Assembly: GCA_963660385.1 (NCBI GenBank) | Contig: CAVKWQ010000006.1 | Location: forward strand, 1 to 39,885 | Direction of reading: 5' to 3' | Source: Avelusimicrobium sp963660385 | GTDB lineage: Bacteria > Elusimicrobiota > Elusimicrobia > Elusimicrobiales > Elusimicrobiaceae | Length of the DNA stretch: 39,885 nt | Shown: one piece after another, positions 24,325 to 32,967 of the stretch | Numbering within the stretch: position 1 is the first letter of the stretch | Layout: every line of letters begins with the position of its first letter | Notes under the pieces: model-generated | The model's database searches: none | What the model was told of the DNA's origin: nothing | What the model saw: the letters and a program-made list of their open reading frames with translations, nothing else | Program-made: the position numbers and the translations under genes

Positions 24325-25399
24325 AATATCCTTGGGCTTAATGAGCGGCACGAGCGCGGACGGCTTGACCGTTTGCGCGGTGCAAATCCGCCCGTTTAAG
24401 GTGCTCCATTTTAAAAATTACGCTTATCCTTCCGCCTTACAGCAAAAATTGCTGACGGCCTATTCGCTTCGCGCGGCGGAACTTTCCGCGCTTCATTTTG
24501 AACTGGGGCAGTTGTATGCGAAAATGGTGCAAAAATTTGTAAAGGAATTTTCTCTTTCCACCCAAGAAATAGAAGTTATCGGTTCGCACGGGCAAACCGT
24601 TTACCACGGCCCGCACGACAAAACGCCTAATACCCTGCAAATCGGGGAGCCTTCCTTTTTGGCCGCACAGATTGGTTGCCCGGTGGTGAGCGATTTCCGC
24701 CAGATGGATATGGCTCTTGGCGGAGAGGGCGCGCCCTTAATCCCGTTTTTTGACGAATACCTTTGGGGCCGCAAAACGCCTAAAATCTTGCTCAATGTGG
24801 GCGGTATTTCCAATTTTTCCGTAGTGGGCAAACAGGTTAAGACCTTTGGGTTTGACGTCGGCCCCGGCAATACGTTAATGGATTTAGCCAGCCAAGAATT
24901 TTTTAAGAAACCGTTTGATAAAAACGGCGCCTTGGCCGCCAAGGGCACGCCGGATAAAGAACTGGTCAGCCGTTTACTGGCGCAACCGTATTTTACGCAA
25001 AAGCCGCCCAAGAGTTTGGATAAAAACGCTTTTGGCGAAGACTACCTTAAAAAATATTTTTTTAGTATTAAAACGCCGCACGATTTATTGGCTACGCTTA
25101 CTTGGTTTACGGCGTCCGCTATTGCACAAGCGGTTAGCAGTTTTGTGCCACCCGCTTACCAAAAGGAAATCATTGTTTCCGGCGGCGGGTGTTATAATAA
25201 AACTTTACTGTCGTATTTGCGCACGCTTTTGCCGCAGGTAAAAGTAACCACCACGCTGTCCTACGGCATTGATCCGCAGGCCAAGGAAAGCGCGGCCTTT
25301 GCGCTGTTTGGCTGGTTGGCCTTACACCGCAAAATTAACCATTGTGCGGCGGCCACGGGCGCGAAGCGCGCGGCTATTTTAGGAAAAATCACTTTATGA
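24317..25399 (+). CDS. anmK: Anhydro-N-acetylmuramic acid kinase
   Basis: A 360-residue ASKHA-fold kinase that opens and phosphorylates 1,6-anhydroMurNAc to MurNAc-6-phosphate, the MurQ substrate. The N-terminal LGLMSGTSADGL is the ATP/sugar signature; IGSHGQTVYHGP, QIGEPSFLA, VVSDFRQMDMALGGEGAPLIPFFD, NVGGISNFS and DVGPGNTLMD follow. The C-terminal VSGGGCYNKTLL is also canonical. The ATG at 24317 is chosen over a TTG one codon earlier; CGGGGG lies just upstream. The end overlaps nagZ by 4 nt. Confidence 0.95.
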   Translation: MRKISLGLMSGTSADGLTVCAVQIRPFKVLHFKNYAYPSALQQKLLTAYSLRAAELSALHFELGQLYAKMVQKFVKEFSLSTQEIEVIGSHGQTVYHGPHDKTPNTLQIGEPSFLAAQIGCPVVSDFRQMDMALGGEGAPLIPFFDEYLWGRKTPKILLNVGGISNFSVVGKQVKTFGFDVGPGNTLMDLASQEFFKKPFDKNGALAAKGTPDKELVSRLLAQPYFTQKPPKSLDKNAFGEDYLKKYFFSIKTPHDLLATLTWFTASAIAQAVSSFVPPAYQKEIIVSGGGCYNKTLLSYLRTLLPQVKVTTTLSYGIDPQAKESAAFALFGWLALHRKINHCAAATGAKRAAILGKITL

Positions 25400-26811
25400 A
25401 GATTAACCGTTTAGTTCACCCCGGCTTTTGGTTCGGGAAAACCGCCCCCGAGGACGCTTTAAAATTGGCCCGCTTGGGCGTAGGCGGTTTTTGCCTTTAT
25501 GGCGGCACACGCCAGCAAGTGGCCGAATTAACCTGTGCCTTGCGGAAGGCTTCGCCTTTAAAAAAGATTTTAATTTCAGCCGATTACGAGGACGGCCTAG
25601 GCCGTTGGCTGCCGGATGCGGAGTTATTGCCCTCTAACCTAGCCTTGGGGGCCGCAAACGAGGAAGATTTAGCCTTTGAAAAAGGCTTTCTAACCGCCCG
25701 CCAAGCCAAAAGTTTGGGCGTGGATTGGGTATTTGCCCCCGTATTGGATTTGGCCGATTGTCCGCAAAACCCGATTGTGAATACGCGCTCTTTCGGGGCC
25801 GATCCGCAGTTGGTTTCGCGCCTTGCAAAGGCGTTTATAAAGGGGCTTGCCAAGGGTGGCGCGCTAAACAGTATAAAGCACTTCCCGGGGCACGGCAACA
25901 CGTCCACCGATTCCCATATGGCTATGCCGACGGTGCCGTCTTCGGCGGAGCATTTGCAAACGCACGAAATTTATCCGTTTAGGGAATTATTACCGCTGGC
26001 GGATAGCGTAATGGTGGGACATTTGTTGGTGCCCGCGTTAGACGAAAAAAGCCCGGCTTCGCTTTCCGCTAAAATTATTGGCGGACTGCTTAAAACCAAA
26101 CTGGGCTATAAAGGTTGCGTGGTAACGGACGCGCTGTGTATGAAGGCGCTAGGCGACGAAAAACAAGCCGCCTTGGCGGCTTTCCGGGCGGGGGCGCATA
26201 TTTTGCTAGTGCCGGAAAATCCGTTTGACCTGCTGGAATTTTTGCACCAAGTACCGCTGGATAAAACCTTATTGGATGAAGCCGAACACCAGCAAGATAG
26301 TCTTTGTGAGCGTGCGGATATTATCCCCGCCCTGACCGAAGAAGAGGCCTTTCAACCGACGGACTTTGCCGCCCGGACCGCCCAAAAGGCGCTTACCTGG
26401 CTGGGGCCCAAAGTTTCTCTTAAACCGGGCCAAACGGTGCAACTGCTAGAAGTGGGAAATGATGAAAATTTATCGTCTGAACCCTTTATAAATGCCTTAC
26501 GCCAAGGCGGTGTAACCGTGGTACAACCGGGCGAAAAGGCGGATAAATTGGTGGTGTTGTGCTGGCGGCGGTATCAGGCCTTTAAAGGCAAAATTGCGCT
26601 GGACCCGGCAGAAATAGCCCGCGTTCAAACGGCCTTAAAACAGTACCCGGCGCATTTGTTAATTGCGCTTGCGAACCCGTGGGCCGCCAAACAATTAAAC
26701 GCGCAAAGCACCTTGTTTACATTTAGTCCCGCGCCGTCCTTTCAGCGCGCGGCGGCGGAGTTCCTGCTTGGCAAATTTGCCCCCCAAGGGCACCTGCCTG
26801 TTACTTTATAA
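25396..26811 (+). CDS. nagZ: Beta-N-acetylhexosaminidase (GH3, NagZ-like) with C-terminal extension
   Basis: A 471-residue GH3 enzyme that removes GlcNAc from anhydro-muropeptides. KHFPGHGNTSTDSH (161-174) supplies the His/Asp acid-base loop typical of NagZ, and VVTDALCMKAL (243-253) the nucleophile Asp245. NPIVNTRSFGADP is the usual inhibitor-loop region. After the barrel (ends about 330) there is an extra domain of about 130 residues absent from short NagZ proteins. There is no signal peptide, so it acts in the cytosol on imported muropeptides. The ATG at 25396 overlaps the anmK stop. Confidence 0.92.
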   Translation: MKINRLVHPGFWFGKTAPEDALKLARLGVGGFCLYGGTRQQVAELTCALRKASPLKKILISADYEDGLGRWLPDAELLPSNLALGAANEEDLAFEKGFLTARQAKSLGVDWVFAPVLDLADCPQNPIVNTRSFGADPQLVSRLAKAFIKGLAKGGALNSIKHFPGHGNTSTDSHMAMPTVPSSAEHLQTHEIYPFRELLPLADSVMVGHLLVPALDEKSPASLSAKIIGGLLKTKLGYKGCVVTDALCMKALGDEKQAALAAFRAGAHILLVPENPFDLLEFLHQVPLDKTLLDEAEHQQDSLCERADIIPALTEEEAFQPTDFAARTAQKALTWLGPKVSLKPGQTVQLLEVGNDENLSSEPFINALRQGGVTVVQPGEKADKLVVLCWRRYQAFKGKIALDPAEIARVQTALKQYPAHLLIALANPWAAKQLNAQSTLFTFSPAPSFQRAAAEFLLGKFAPQGHLPVTL

Positions 26812-26817
26812 AGCCAT

Positions 26818-26848
26818 AAAAAAGCCCGCCAACTGGACGGGCTTTTTA
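26818..26848. terminator. Bidirectional terminator between nagZ and guaD
   Basis: Stem AAAAAGCCCG / CGGGCTTTTT with A- and T-runs on either side; serves both convergent genes. Confidence 0.88.
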
Positions 26849-26849
26849 G

Positions 26850-27338
26850 TTAATATTCAATTTTATCTGTTTTGTTGCCCCATTGTTCAAACGGTTCTGC
26901 TTTGTTGGAAACGTCTATACAATAGGTTTTTAGCGAGCGTTTGTCCAGCGGCAAAACGACTTCCTTGTAAATAAAGGCATCGTCAAAGCCGTACTTGGCC
27001 GCTGTAAAGCGGTCCGCCGCAAAATACAGGGCCTTGGGGCGGGACCAATAAATGGCGCCCAAGCACATCGGGCACGGCTCGCAAGAGGAATAAATAATGC
27101 AATCCGTCAGTTCAAAAGAGCCTAACTTTTTGCAGGCTTTGCGGATAGCGTCAACTTCGGCGTGGCGGGTAGGGTCGTTGGTAGAAGTTACCTGGTTGCA
27201 GCCGCGGGCGATAATCTTCCCGTCTTTTACAATGACCGCACCGAACGGACCGCCCTTGCCCGAGTTCATACCTTTCTCGGCCATTTTAACGGCTTCCTTC
27301 AAAAAACGTTGGTGTTGTTTTAATTCTGCTTGTTCCAT
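26850..27338 (-). CDS. guaD: Guanine deaminase, short cytidine-deaminase-fold type
   Basis: A 162-residue zinc deaminase converting guanine to xanthine. Zinc site: His59-Ala-Glu61 (RHAEVDAIRKAC) and Cys86/Cys89 (SSCEPCPMCLGAIYWSRP). The GGPFGAVIVKDG start and, above all, the C-terminal GFDDAFIYKE followed by PFEQWGNK and a terminal EY match Bacillus-type GuaD. In that group the C-terminal segment is domain-swapped. This argues against tRNA adenosine deaminase. A GGAGG site and a TATAAT (27367-27372) precede it, so it is transcribed apart from the upstream comEC operon. Confidence 0.88.
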   Translation of the reverse strand: MEQAELKQHQRFLKEAVKMAEKGMNSGKGGPFGAVIVKDGKIIARGCNQVTSTNDPTRHAEVDAIRKACKKLGSFELTDCIIYSSCEPCPMCLGAIYWSRPKALYFAADRFTAAKYGFDDAFIYKEVVLPLDKRSLKTYCIDVSNKAEPFEQWGNKTDKIEY

Positions 27339-27366
27339 AATCTTGTGTCCTCCACAGCGCTTTTTT

Positions 27367-27372
27367 ATTATA
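27367..27372 (-). promoter_or_regulatory. Probable -10 box of guaD
   Basis: Consensus TATAAT on the minus strand; a GGAGG ribosome binding site (27349-27353) lies downstream in the leader. Confidence 0.5.
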
Positions 27373-27373
27373 T

Positions 27374-29233
27374 CTAAATTTTAAGCGCAATGGTTTTATT
27401 TCTTTGTGCGGCGGCGTGCTTTTCCCCGCTGTAAGCAAAGCGCGCAAACGCGCCCAAGCCGGCCTTTTTACCCTTGTAAATAAAGCAGTAGGACGCGTCG
27501 TCCTTATCCGTGCCCGAGTAACCCTCGCTTATCCAGCGGCGGCCCTCGCGCGTTTCGTGTTCGCCCCAGTTTAGTTGCAGGGTTACGGGGCCAAAGGCGA
27601 AATTATCCCCGGGCCAGTTATCCGCAAACGGGCGGATAACCCGCGCCTTGGGAAACCGTGCGGAAAATTCCGGCGGGACGGGTTCGTCCGTAAAAAGCAA
27701 AATAGCGTTTGGTTGTTTAACCCCGGTTTTCAAAAGGGCGGCTTGCAATTTTCCCGGGTCCAGTTCAGTCCCCGCTAAAAACGCCCCGCCGTTTTTCGTG
27801 CGGATGACGGCCCCGTTTTTGTTCCACTCGTTTAATAAATAAATTTGTATGTCCGGCGCGAAAAAATATTCCGCAAGCGGTGCGCCGAAAAGAATCACTA
27901 AACACGGAAGTGCGATTTTGCGCGCAAAATTTTTAAGCGGCAAATTAAACACTAAAAATAGCCCCGCGTAATAGGCGGTAATCGTGCCCGCGCTCCAAGC
28001 AGACACTTGCAAGGCAGACATTTTAAACGAAGCGAAATAAACCACCAAGGTTTTAAACAGCCATAGCGCCCCATACGTTACCCCGTGTAAAATCCATCCC
28101 AAATGAAGCAAACTGCACACATAATACGCAAACGAAAGCCCCATTAATACCGAGGCCAGCGGCACCAAAAGCATATTGGAAATAAGCCCCGTTACTGATA
28201 CTTTGTAAAAAACATTGGTAAATTCGGGCAGTAGCACCAGTTGGGTGGAAAGGGTGGCCAAAAAGATTTGCGCAAAAAAGCGCAGTGTTTTTGTCCATTT
28301 GCCGGGTACTTTATAATTGTTAAGGCAGATAATAATGGCAAGCGTTGCCAAAAAGGACATTTGAAACCCCGTTTCAAACACCGAAGCGGGCTGAAAAAGC
28401 AAAATCAAAAAGCACGAAACCAGCAACCCTTGGAAAACGCCGCTGTTGCGCCCTAATAAATACCCGGTGCAAGCGCAAACCGCCATAAAATAAGCGCGCA
28501 CGAGCGGCGCATCGGCCCCGGCAATCAGCGTGTAGGCTCCCGCCACGCCTAATGCCAAAAGGAGCATTTTCTTGCGGCTTAACCCTATCCACGAGCAAAC
28601 CGCCAGCGTAAGGAGCGTAACAAAGCCTACATTTCCGCCTGACGCCACCAATAAGTGGATGGCGCCGCTATCTTGGAACGCACTATAAAGTGCCGGGTCC
28701 TGCTCGCCGCGCTCCCCTAATAATACGCCGCCCGCAATAGAGGCTAAATCGGGCGGGAAGGCTTCGTTTAATACGCGCAGAATATCCGCGCGCAAGGCCC
28801 GTATCACGCGCCACGGCCACGAAGCCGGGCGCACTACCGTTACAGACGAACTTTTGATTTCGGTAAAAATGCCCTTGTCCGCCAAGTAATTGCGCCAATC
28901 AAAATTGCCGAGTAAATCCACGCCGTAAGGCTGTTGCAAACGGCCGGAAATTTCCAAAATGTCCTTCCATTGCGGAGTAAAATCCGGCAGGCGGGCATAG
29001 ATTTGTCCCTGCGCCTTTTGCCCGTTTACGGAGAAAACCTTGATAATTACGTTTTGGGATTTTTTCTTGCGGACGGCGAAACTGTCCACCCGCCCGGTGA
29101 GGGTAACTTCTTTTTGCGGCAGAAAGTGGAAAACGTCCTGCCCGGACGGGGCAGGACGGTAAAAGAACGCAAGACCGACAATTAAAGCCGCCAAACACCA
29201 CAACAGCGGCCTTTTGTACATATCCGGGTGCAT
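27374..29233 (-). CDS. comEC: ComEC/Rec2-family DNA uptake channel with degenerate C-terminal domain
   Basis: A 619-residue polytopic membrane protein. The N-terminal OB-like DUF4131 region (about 35-135) ends in LLGNFDWRNYL. The competence domain has SGAIHLLVASGGNVG (189-203) and GADAPLVRAYFM, then about eight helices to residue ~450. The last ~170 residues correspond to the position of the metallo-beta-lactamase domain, but no HxHxDH metal motif is present (the expected place reads ILLFTDEPVPPEF). It would form the inner-membrane channel for single-stranded DNA. The ATG overlaps the recR stop by 1 nt (TAATG). Last gene of a six-gene operon. Confidence 0.85.
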   Translation of the reverse strand: MHPDMYKRPLLWCLAALIVGLAFFYRPAPSGQDVFHFLPQKEVTLTGRVDSFAVRKKKSQNVIIKVFSVNGQKAQGQIYARLPDFTPQWKDILEISGRLQQPYGVDLLGNFDWRNYLADKGIFTEIKSSSVTVVRPASWPWRVIRALRADILRVLNEAFPPDLASIAGGVLLGERGEQDPALYSAFQDSGAIHLLVASGGNVGFVTLLTLAVCSWIGLSRKKMLLLALGVAGAYTLIAGADAPLVRAYFMAVCACTGYLLGRNSGVFQGLLVSCFLILLFQPASVFETGFQMSFLATLAIIICLNNYKVPGKWTKTLRFFAQIFLATLSTQLVLLPEFTNVFYKVSVTGLISNMLLVPLASVLMGLSFAYYVCSLLHLGWILHGVTYGALWLFKTLVVYFASFKMSALQVSAWSAGTITAYYAGLFLVFNLPLKNFARKIALPCLVILFGAPLAEYFFAPDIQIYLLNEWNKNGAVIRTKNGGAFLAGTELDPGKLQAALLKTGVKQPNAILLFTDEPVPPEFSARFPKARVIRPFADNWPGDNFAFGPVTLQLNWGEHETREGRRWISEGYSGTDKDDASYCFIYKGKKAGLGAFARFAYSGEKHAAAQRNKTIALKI

Positions 29234-29826
29234 TAGAGTTTGGTGCGGCCTTTTAAAGAGTATCCAAGCGTCATTTCGTCAATGTAATCAATATCCCCGC
29301 CCAACGGCACCCCATAGCCGATACGCGTAACTTGCCCAACCAGCCCGCGCAGCAAATCCGCCAAATACAGCGCCGTTGTTTCGCCTTCGCTGTCCGGGTC
29401 CGTGGCAATAATAACCTCGCGCACCGGGGTCTGTGCGTGTTGTACGCGCTCTAACAGTTCGCGCACCTTTACTTGGTCCGCGCCGCGGCCTTCCATTGGG
29501 GAAATGGCCCCGTGCAAAACGTGATATATGCCTTTAAACGCGCCTGTTTTTTCAATGGATTCAATATCCTGCGGGTCCTCTACCACGCAAATCAGGCCGT
29601 GGTCGCGGTCTTGGTCGCGGCAAATGGGGCACAGTCCGTCCTCGCTGTATGCAAAGCATACGGGGCAGAGTTTAACGTCCTGCTTGACCGACAAAAGCGC
29701 ATTGATAAATTCTTCCGTTTCGCCCTGCGAAGCACGCAAAAAATAAGCCGAAAAACGCTCCGCCTGCCGCGGGCCAACCCCCGGCAAACGGCGCAACGCA
29801 CGGATAAAACGGTCTAAACTCTTCAT
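29233..29826 (-). CDS. recR: Recombination mediator protein RecR
   Basis: A 197-residue RecR of the RecFOR pathway, which helps load RecA at gaps. It has the N-terminal helix-hairpin-helix (RLPGVGPRQAERFSAYFL), a C4 zinc finger (CPVC then CPIC), a Toprim domain (ICVVEDPQDI and IIATDPDSEGETTALYL) and the C-terminal Walker-B-like TRIGYGVPLGGDIDYIDEMTL. Length is normal. It sits 3 nt after dnaX, the classical dnaX-recR neighbourhood. Confidence 0.96.
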   Translation of the reverse strand: MKSLDRFIRALRRLPGVGPRQAERFSAYFLRASQGETEEFINALLSVKQDVKLCPVCFAYSEDGLCPICRDQDRDHGLICVVEDPQDIESIEKTGAFKGIYHVLHGAISPMEGRGADQVKVRELLERVQHAQTPVREVIIATDPDSEGETTALYLADLLRGLVGQVTRIGYGVPLGGDIDYIDEMTLGYSLKGRTKL

Positions 29827-29829
29827 AAA

Positions 29830-31653
29830 CTAGGCTAATAACTCCCCGGGGATAATTTCCAAAATATCCTTTAATTCCTCGGGCGCATCGGCCGGAGCCG
29901 TACCCGCAGGAGTGGCGACATCCGCGGCAAAATTGCCTTTTACAAAAGGCTCTTCGCTGGAAATGGCTGCCGACGCATTGCCATTAGCCGCAGGAGCCTG
30001 TTTAGGTGCCGCGGCAGGAGTGGGTTTATCGTCCTTGGGCGTGCCGGAAGAAATTTTAAATTTAATGGTGCGTCCGCTTATTTTTTTAGCGGCGGCTTCC
30101 AAATCGCCCAACTTGTTTTGGGCCGGGATTTGGTAAAACTCCTTGCCGGGCGGGAAGCAAAGGGTCCACTCGTCCGTGCCGAATTGTACCGTGCTGTTTA
30201 ACATTACGTCATAAACAAACGGGCTCTTTTTAAATTGCAATAGCATTTTATCCCAAATTTGGCGGTCCGTCAGCGTGCCGGAGGATATCGGGGCGGCGTC
30301 TTCTACCACCTCGTCATCGGCGATGATATCGTCCACTGTTGGGCGCGGTGCGGGCTTTACAACCGGCGCAGGTTTAACCACCGGGGCTGGGCGCACCGCC
30401 GCAGGCGTTACACGCGGCGCGGGAGCGGGTTTAGGCATAGGCCGGGGCGTTGGCGCCGGAGCGCGGCGCACAGGCGCGGCCATAGGCGCAGAAACACCCG
30501 CCGGGAGGCCCTTTTCCAGGGCTTCCAAACGGCGCACAAAATTGTCCAAATCCAAGCAACTGTCCATTACCGTAAACAGACCGACTTCGGCGCTGATTAA
30601 GGCGTTATCGGAAAATTTTACTTCTTCGGTAATTTTGTTTACCTTGCGCGAAAGTTGCGCCAAAAATCCGGGGGAAACTTTTTCGGTAATTTGTTTGGCT
30701 CCTTCAAAAGGCTCTCCGCCTTGGCCCAAGGCAAAATAAAACAAATCGCCCAAGGCGTTTTTTAAATCTTTTAGAAAGGAATTTGCGTCAAAGCCCTCGT
30801 TTTTTAAAGTTTCAAAGGCTTGGTGCAGGGCCGCGTTGTCCTTTTGCACCAGGGCGGTAACCGTATCTTTGATTAATTCATCCGGCGTAAGGCCCAGCAT
30901 TTCGCCTACTAATTTTTCGTCAATGCGGTTACCGGAGTAGGCAATCGCGCGGTCCATTAAGGTCAGCGCGTCGCGCATTGCGCCGCCCGCGTTTTTGGCG
31001 ATAATTTTGGCCGCACCGGGTGTTAAATCAATGCTTTCCGCTTCGGATAAGTCTAGCAAGTGCGCGCTGATTTCATCCACCGTTATTGGGCGGAAGCGGA
31101 AGGTTTGGCAGCGGCTGACAATAGTGGCGGGCACTTTGTGCTTTTCGGTGGTCGCTAAGATAAAAACCACGTGGGCCGGGGGTTCTTCAATCGTTTTTAA
31201 AAGCGCGTTAAAAGAACTGGCCGAAAGCATATGCACTTCGTCCAAGATAAAAACTTTATAGCGGTCGCGCGACGAGGCCAAGGCCACCGTGTCAATAATG
31301 GCTTCGCGCACCTTTTCCACCTGCGTATTGCTCGCGGCGTCCAATTCCAGTACGTCCAGGTCTGCGCTTTGGGCGATTTCACGGCATTGGGGGCACTCTC
31401 CGCACGGCTCGGCTGTCGGTTTATCGTTGCCGTGCCCCGTGCAGTTTAAGGCCTTTGCCAAAATACGCGCCGTGGTGGTTTTGCCGCAGCCGCGCGGTCC
31501 GTAAAACAAATACGCGTGGCCGATGCGGCCCAGTTTTAAAGCGTTTTGGAGCGTTTTGGAAATGCTTTCCTGCCCCACCATATCTTCAAACTTTTGGGGA
31601 CGGTATTTGTTGGCTAAACTTACATATTGATGATTTTCGTCAAACATTTCCAT
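29830..31653 (-). CDS. dnaX: DNA polymerase III subunit gamma/tau
   Basis: A 607-residue clamp-loader ATPase. Walker A is YGPRGCGKTT (51-60), the zinc module is Cys71/Cys84/Cys87/Cys90, Walker B is LDEVH (137-141) and the sensor/arginine-finger segment is TIVSRCQTFRF. Domain III ends near 380. A Pro/Ala/Val-rich linker (about 390-440, PAPVVKPAP-like repeats) and a tau-like C-terminal domain follow. The ATG at 31653 is supported by AGAGG in the tail of the doxX gene; MFDENH two codons later is an alternative. Confidence 0.95.
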   Translation of the reverse strand: MEMFDENHQYVSLANKYRPQKFEDMVGQESISKTLQNALKLGRIGHAYLFYGPRGCGKTTTARILAKALNCTGHGNDKPTAEPCGECPQCREIAQSADLDVLELDAASNTQVEKVREAIIDTVALASSRDRYKVFILDEVHMLSASSFNALLKTIEEPPAHVVFILATTEKHKVPATIVSRCQTFRFRPITVDEISAHLLDLSEAESIDLTPGAAKIIAKNAGGAMRDALTLMDRAIAYSGNRIDEKLVGEMLGLTPDELIKDTVTALVQKDNAALHQAFETLKNEGFDANSFLKDLKNALGDLFYFALGQGGEPFEGAKQITEKVSPGFLAQLSRKVNKITEEVKFSDNALISAEVGLFTVMDSCLDLDNFVRRLEALEKGLPAGVSAPMAAPVRRAPAPTPRPMPKPAPAPRVTPAAVRPAPVVKPAPVVKPAPRPTVDDIIADDEVVEDAAPISSGTLTDRQIWDKMLLQFKKSPFVYDVMLNSTVQFGTDEWTLCFPPGKEFYQIPAQNKLGDLEAAAKKISGRTIKFKISSGTPKDDKPTPAAAPKQAPAANGNASAAISSEEPFVKGNFAADVATPAGTAPADAPEELKDILEIIPGELLA

Positions 31654-31655
31654 AA

Positions 31656-32096
31656 TTAACCTCTAAATTTTTTATTGGCGCGGCGCACCGCGTGGGAATA
31701 ATCCAAACTGATTTTTCCGGGGCCCAAGAGCGCGCTCGGCAGTAAAGCGGCCGCCAGCAGTACCAGCAGCGCTACATACAGTTTATTAAAATCGGACGCA
31801 AAAAACACGGCCGCCAACCCCGCCGTTGCAAGCAGGGAGAGCACCGCCGCCGGGCGCGTAAACCAGCCCAGCATTAAAAGTAAACTTAAAAACAGTTCCG
31901 CTATTACAATCGTCAGCCCGGCCGGGACGGGAAGCGGCAGACCCATAGCCGTGGCGTTATATAAAAATTCGCGGTAGAATAATAAGCACCCTACGGTAAT
32001 ATACAGGAGTGTCAGCCCGGTCAAAAGCCGGGTTAAAAAAAGCGTCAGCGAAAACATTTTTTCGTCTATATTGCAATGTAAATCAAGTTTAGGCAC
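31656..32096 (-). CDS. DoxX family membrane protein
   Basis: A 146-residue protein with four hydrophobic helices and the DoxX pattern (RLLTGLTLLYITVGC at helix 1, then AMGLPLPVPAGLTIVIAEL, GWFTRPAAVLSLLATAGLA). The start is GTG at 32096, with GGAGGA about 5 nt upstream, giving a polar N-terminus of 14 residues (PKLDLHCNIDEKM); the internal ATG at MFSLTLF is an alternative. The role of DoxX proteins is not settled; they are often tied to thiol or redox stress at the membrane. It lies in the operon between an outer membrane protein and dnaX. Confidence 0.78.
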   Translation of the reverse strand: MPKLDLHCNIDEKMFSLTLFLTRLLTGLTLLYITVGCLLFYREFLYNATAMGLPLPVPAGLTIVIAELFLSLLLMLGWFTRPAAVLSLLATAGLAAVFFASDFNKLYVALLVLLAAALLPSALLGPGKISLDYSHAVRRANKKFRG

Positions 32097-32108
32097 GGGT
32101 TCCTCCGG

Positions 32109-32963
32109 CTAGAATTCTATTTCGGCAGACATTGAAAAATACGTCTTGCGATTGGCTTCCCGCCGCGGTTCAAACACTTCCACACCGCCGGAAACCGACA
32201 TCCCCCACAACACAATGTGCAACCCCGCGCTGACGGCAGAAGCGCTGTCGCTAAGTTCGGCGTAACGGTAGCGCACCAGGGCCGCATAAGGCGTTATAAA
32301 ATCGGTTTGGTAACGCACAGACACGCCAGCGGCCTCTTTTACAAACCCTTGTACTACCGCCGTCATAAACGGGATATCCGCCCAACTAAACGTAACATTT
32401 GCGGGTTGGGAACTACTATATTTTATCACTTTATGCCAGGCGGCTTGCAGTTTCCAGTTTCCTACGTCGGCCGCCGCTTGGGCGTGAGCACCTGTTTCGG
32501 TCTGCGAGAACGCCCCGCCTGTTAAATCGTTACCCATTTTATCCACATACGAGCGGTAACGCGCCTGATAAAAACGCGCCGAAAGGCGCGGGTTTACAAG
32601 TTGTTCCCAGCGGTAGAACGGAAACCACGTTCCGCCCAGACCATACCCCACGGCCTGATAACCCACCGCTTGCGGCTGCCAAAATCCGTCTGCGGTCAGC
32701 CGCCAAGTATCGTTTAGTTCGTAGGACACCCCCAAAGCGTAGCGGGAAGTGGAGCCTGCTTCGTCAATTTCTTTGTCGGACATACGGTAGTAGCCGTATT
32801 CGGGCGAAAGTATAAAACCGTTGTCCAAATTCCAATCATAAGTGCCGCGCATAGCGGCGTAACCGCGTTCCCCGTTTACGCTGGAAAAATTTATCTGCCC
32901 GTAGCATAACGCACACGGGCAGATAAATAAACATAAACAAATAAACGCGGTTTTTACGCGCAT
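32109..32963 (-). CDS. Outer membrane beta-barrel protein of unknown function
   Basis: A 284-residue protein. The ATG at 32963 is chosen because it gives a clean signal peptide (MRVKTAFICLCLFICPCALCYG) and lies 4 nt after the preceding gene; a longer frame reaches back into that gene. The mature part is a series of short amphipathic strands rich in Tyr, Trp and Gly (for example RLSARFYQARYRSYV, ISPYAALVRYRYAEL-like stretches) and ends SAEIEF with a terminal Phe. About 10-12 strands are likely. No enzyme motif was seen; it could be a small porin or receptor-like barrel. Confidence 0.68.
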   Translation of the reverse strand: MRVKTAFICLCLFICPCALCYGQINFSSVNGERGYAAMRGTYDWNLDNGFILSPEYGYYRMSDKEIDEAGSTSRYALGVSYELNDTWRLTADGFWQPQAVGYQAVGYGLGGTWFPFYRWEQLVNPRLSARFYQARYRSYVDKMGNDLTGGAFSQTETGAHAQAAADVGNWKLQAAWHKVIKYSSSQPANVTFSWADIPFMTAVVQGFVKEAAGVSVRYQTDFITPYAALVRYRYAELSDSASAVSAGLHIVLWGMSVSGGVEVFEPRREANRKTYFSMSAEIEF

Positions 32964-32967
32964 TGGC

